This document shows positions 51,194 to 51,292 of a stretch of DNA of 51,292 nucleotides, piece after piece (the first letter of the stretch is position 1; every line of letters begins with the position of its first letter). A program made the translations under genes and the position numbers. Source of the DNA: an uncultured Bacteroidales bacterium. GTDB lineage: Bacteria > Bacteroidota > Bacteroidia > Bacteroidales > P3. The notes under the pieces were generated by a model. It did not search any database, was not told the DNA's origin, and was given only the letters and a program-made list of their open reading frames with translations. Location: positions 1 through 51,292 of the forward strand of contig CALDHX010000071.1 of assembly GCA_937901525.1 (NCBI GenBank), written 5' to 3'.

Positions 51194-51292
51194 ATGTATT
51201 ACAGAATCATTCCGAAGGACAAAAGTTTATTCGGAAGACAGACAGGGGACTGCTTTTTTACAAAGAAACCCATAAAATCTGCAAAAACGCAA
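51194..51292 (+). CDS. Possible start of an unassigned gene cut by the window end
   Basis: An ATG at 51194 opens a frame that runs to the end of the window (33 codons), starting MYYRIIPKDKSLFGRQTGD. It is more G/C-rich than the spacer before it. No promoter or Shine-Dalgarno site is clear and the protein is not recognised, so it may be chance. Confidence 0.25.
   Translation, partial: MYYRIIPKDKSLFGRQTGDCFFTKKPIKSAKTQ

Overview
The window looks like chromosomal DNA of a low-GC member of the Bacteroidota, most likely Bacteroidales-like. Several genes are preceded by the -33 TTTG / -7 TAnnTTTG promoter typical of that phylum. The gene set fits too: a fused FtcD, a DUF349 coiled-coil protein, the alternative GlmU-like protein, a type B L31, a BspA-type LRR protein, and a riboswitch-controlled BtuB/BtuG pair. 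No phage genes, transposase or CRISPR array was seen.

Layout. (1) 1-1505: an unassigned gene appears to sit inside a decayed second copy of tRNA-Arg(CCT), next to the intact tRNA. (2) 1521-7871: translation and RNA housekeeping, in two operons: rimP-nusA-infB (then the tRNA) and ruvX-def-TPR lipoprotein. (3) 8025-13290: an accessory island between ruvX and ftcD with an AAA/DUF4143 ATPase, a DUF4062-coiled-coil-TPR protein and a seven-bladed WD40 protein. The ATPase is bracketed by 42-bp direct repeats, and the TPR/WD40 pair by a collinear 252-bp imperfect direct repeat. (4) 13410-18869: ftcD, xseA-xseB, and a convergent operon of DUF3298-like lipoprotein, GH25 lysozyme and D-2-hydroxyacid dehydrogenase. 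(5) 19010-28310: a seven-gene type I restriction-modification locus, hsdM, DUF1016, hsdS, unknown gene, hsdR 5' remnant, DUF1016, hsdR. (6) 28464-31571: beta-CASP metallohydrolase, thioredoxin-fold protein and aroQ overlapping in series, with a convergent BspA-like LRR gene. (7) 31687-37977: a tightly packed operon Na/Pi cotransporter, lpdA, rfbC, recQ, glycosyltransferase. (8) 38113-47609: dnaA, then GlmU-like-lon-sufS-yigZ, rpmE2 and a DUF349 gene. (9) 47717-51053: promoter, cobalamin riboswitch, BtuB-like TonB receptor and BtuG-like surface lipoprotein, a complete B12 capture unit.

The best candidates for something undescribed are the repeat-bracketed DUF4062-TPR/WD40 pair, which resembles sensor/effector conflict modules; the unrecognised gene inside the type I R-M operon, which has a possible PD-(D/E)xK-like motif; and the gene occupying a broken tRNA copy. 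These functions are inference. The repeats, overlaps and motifs are read directly from the sequence. Identities were counted by eye and no database search was possible.
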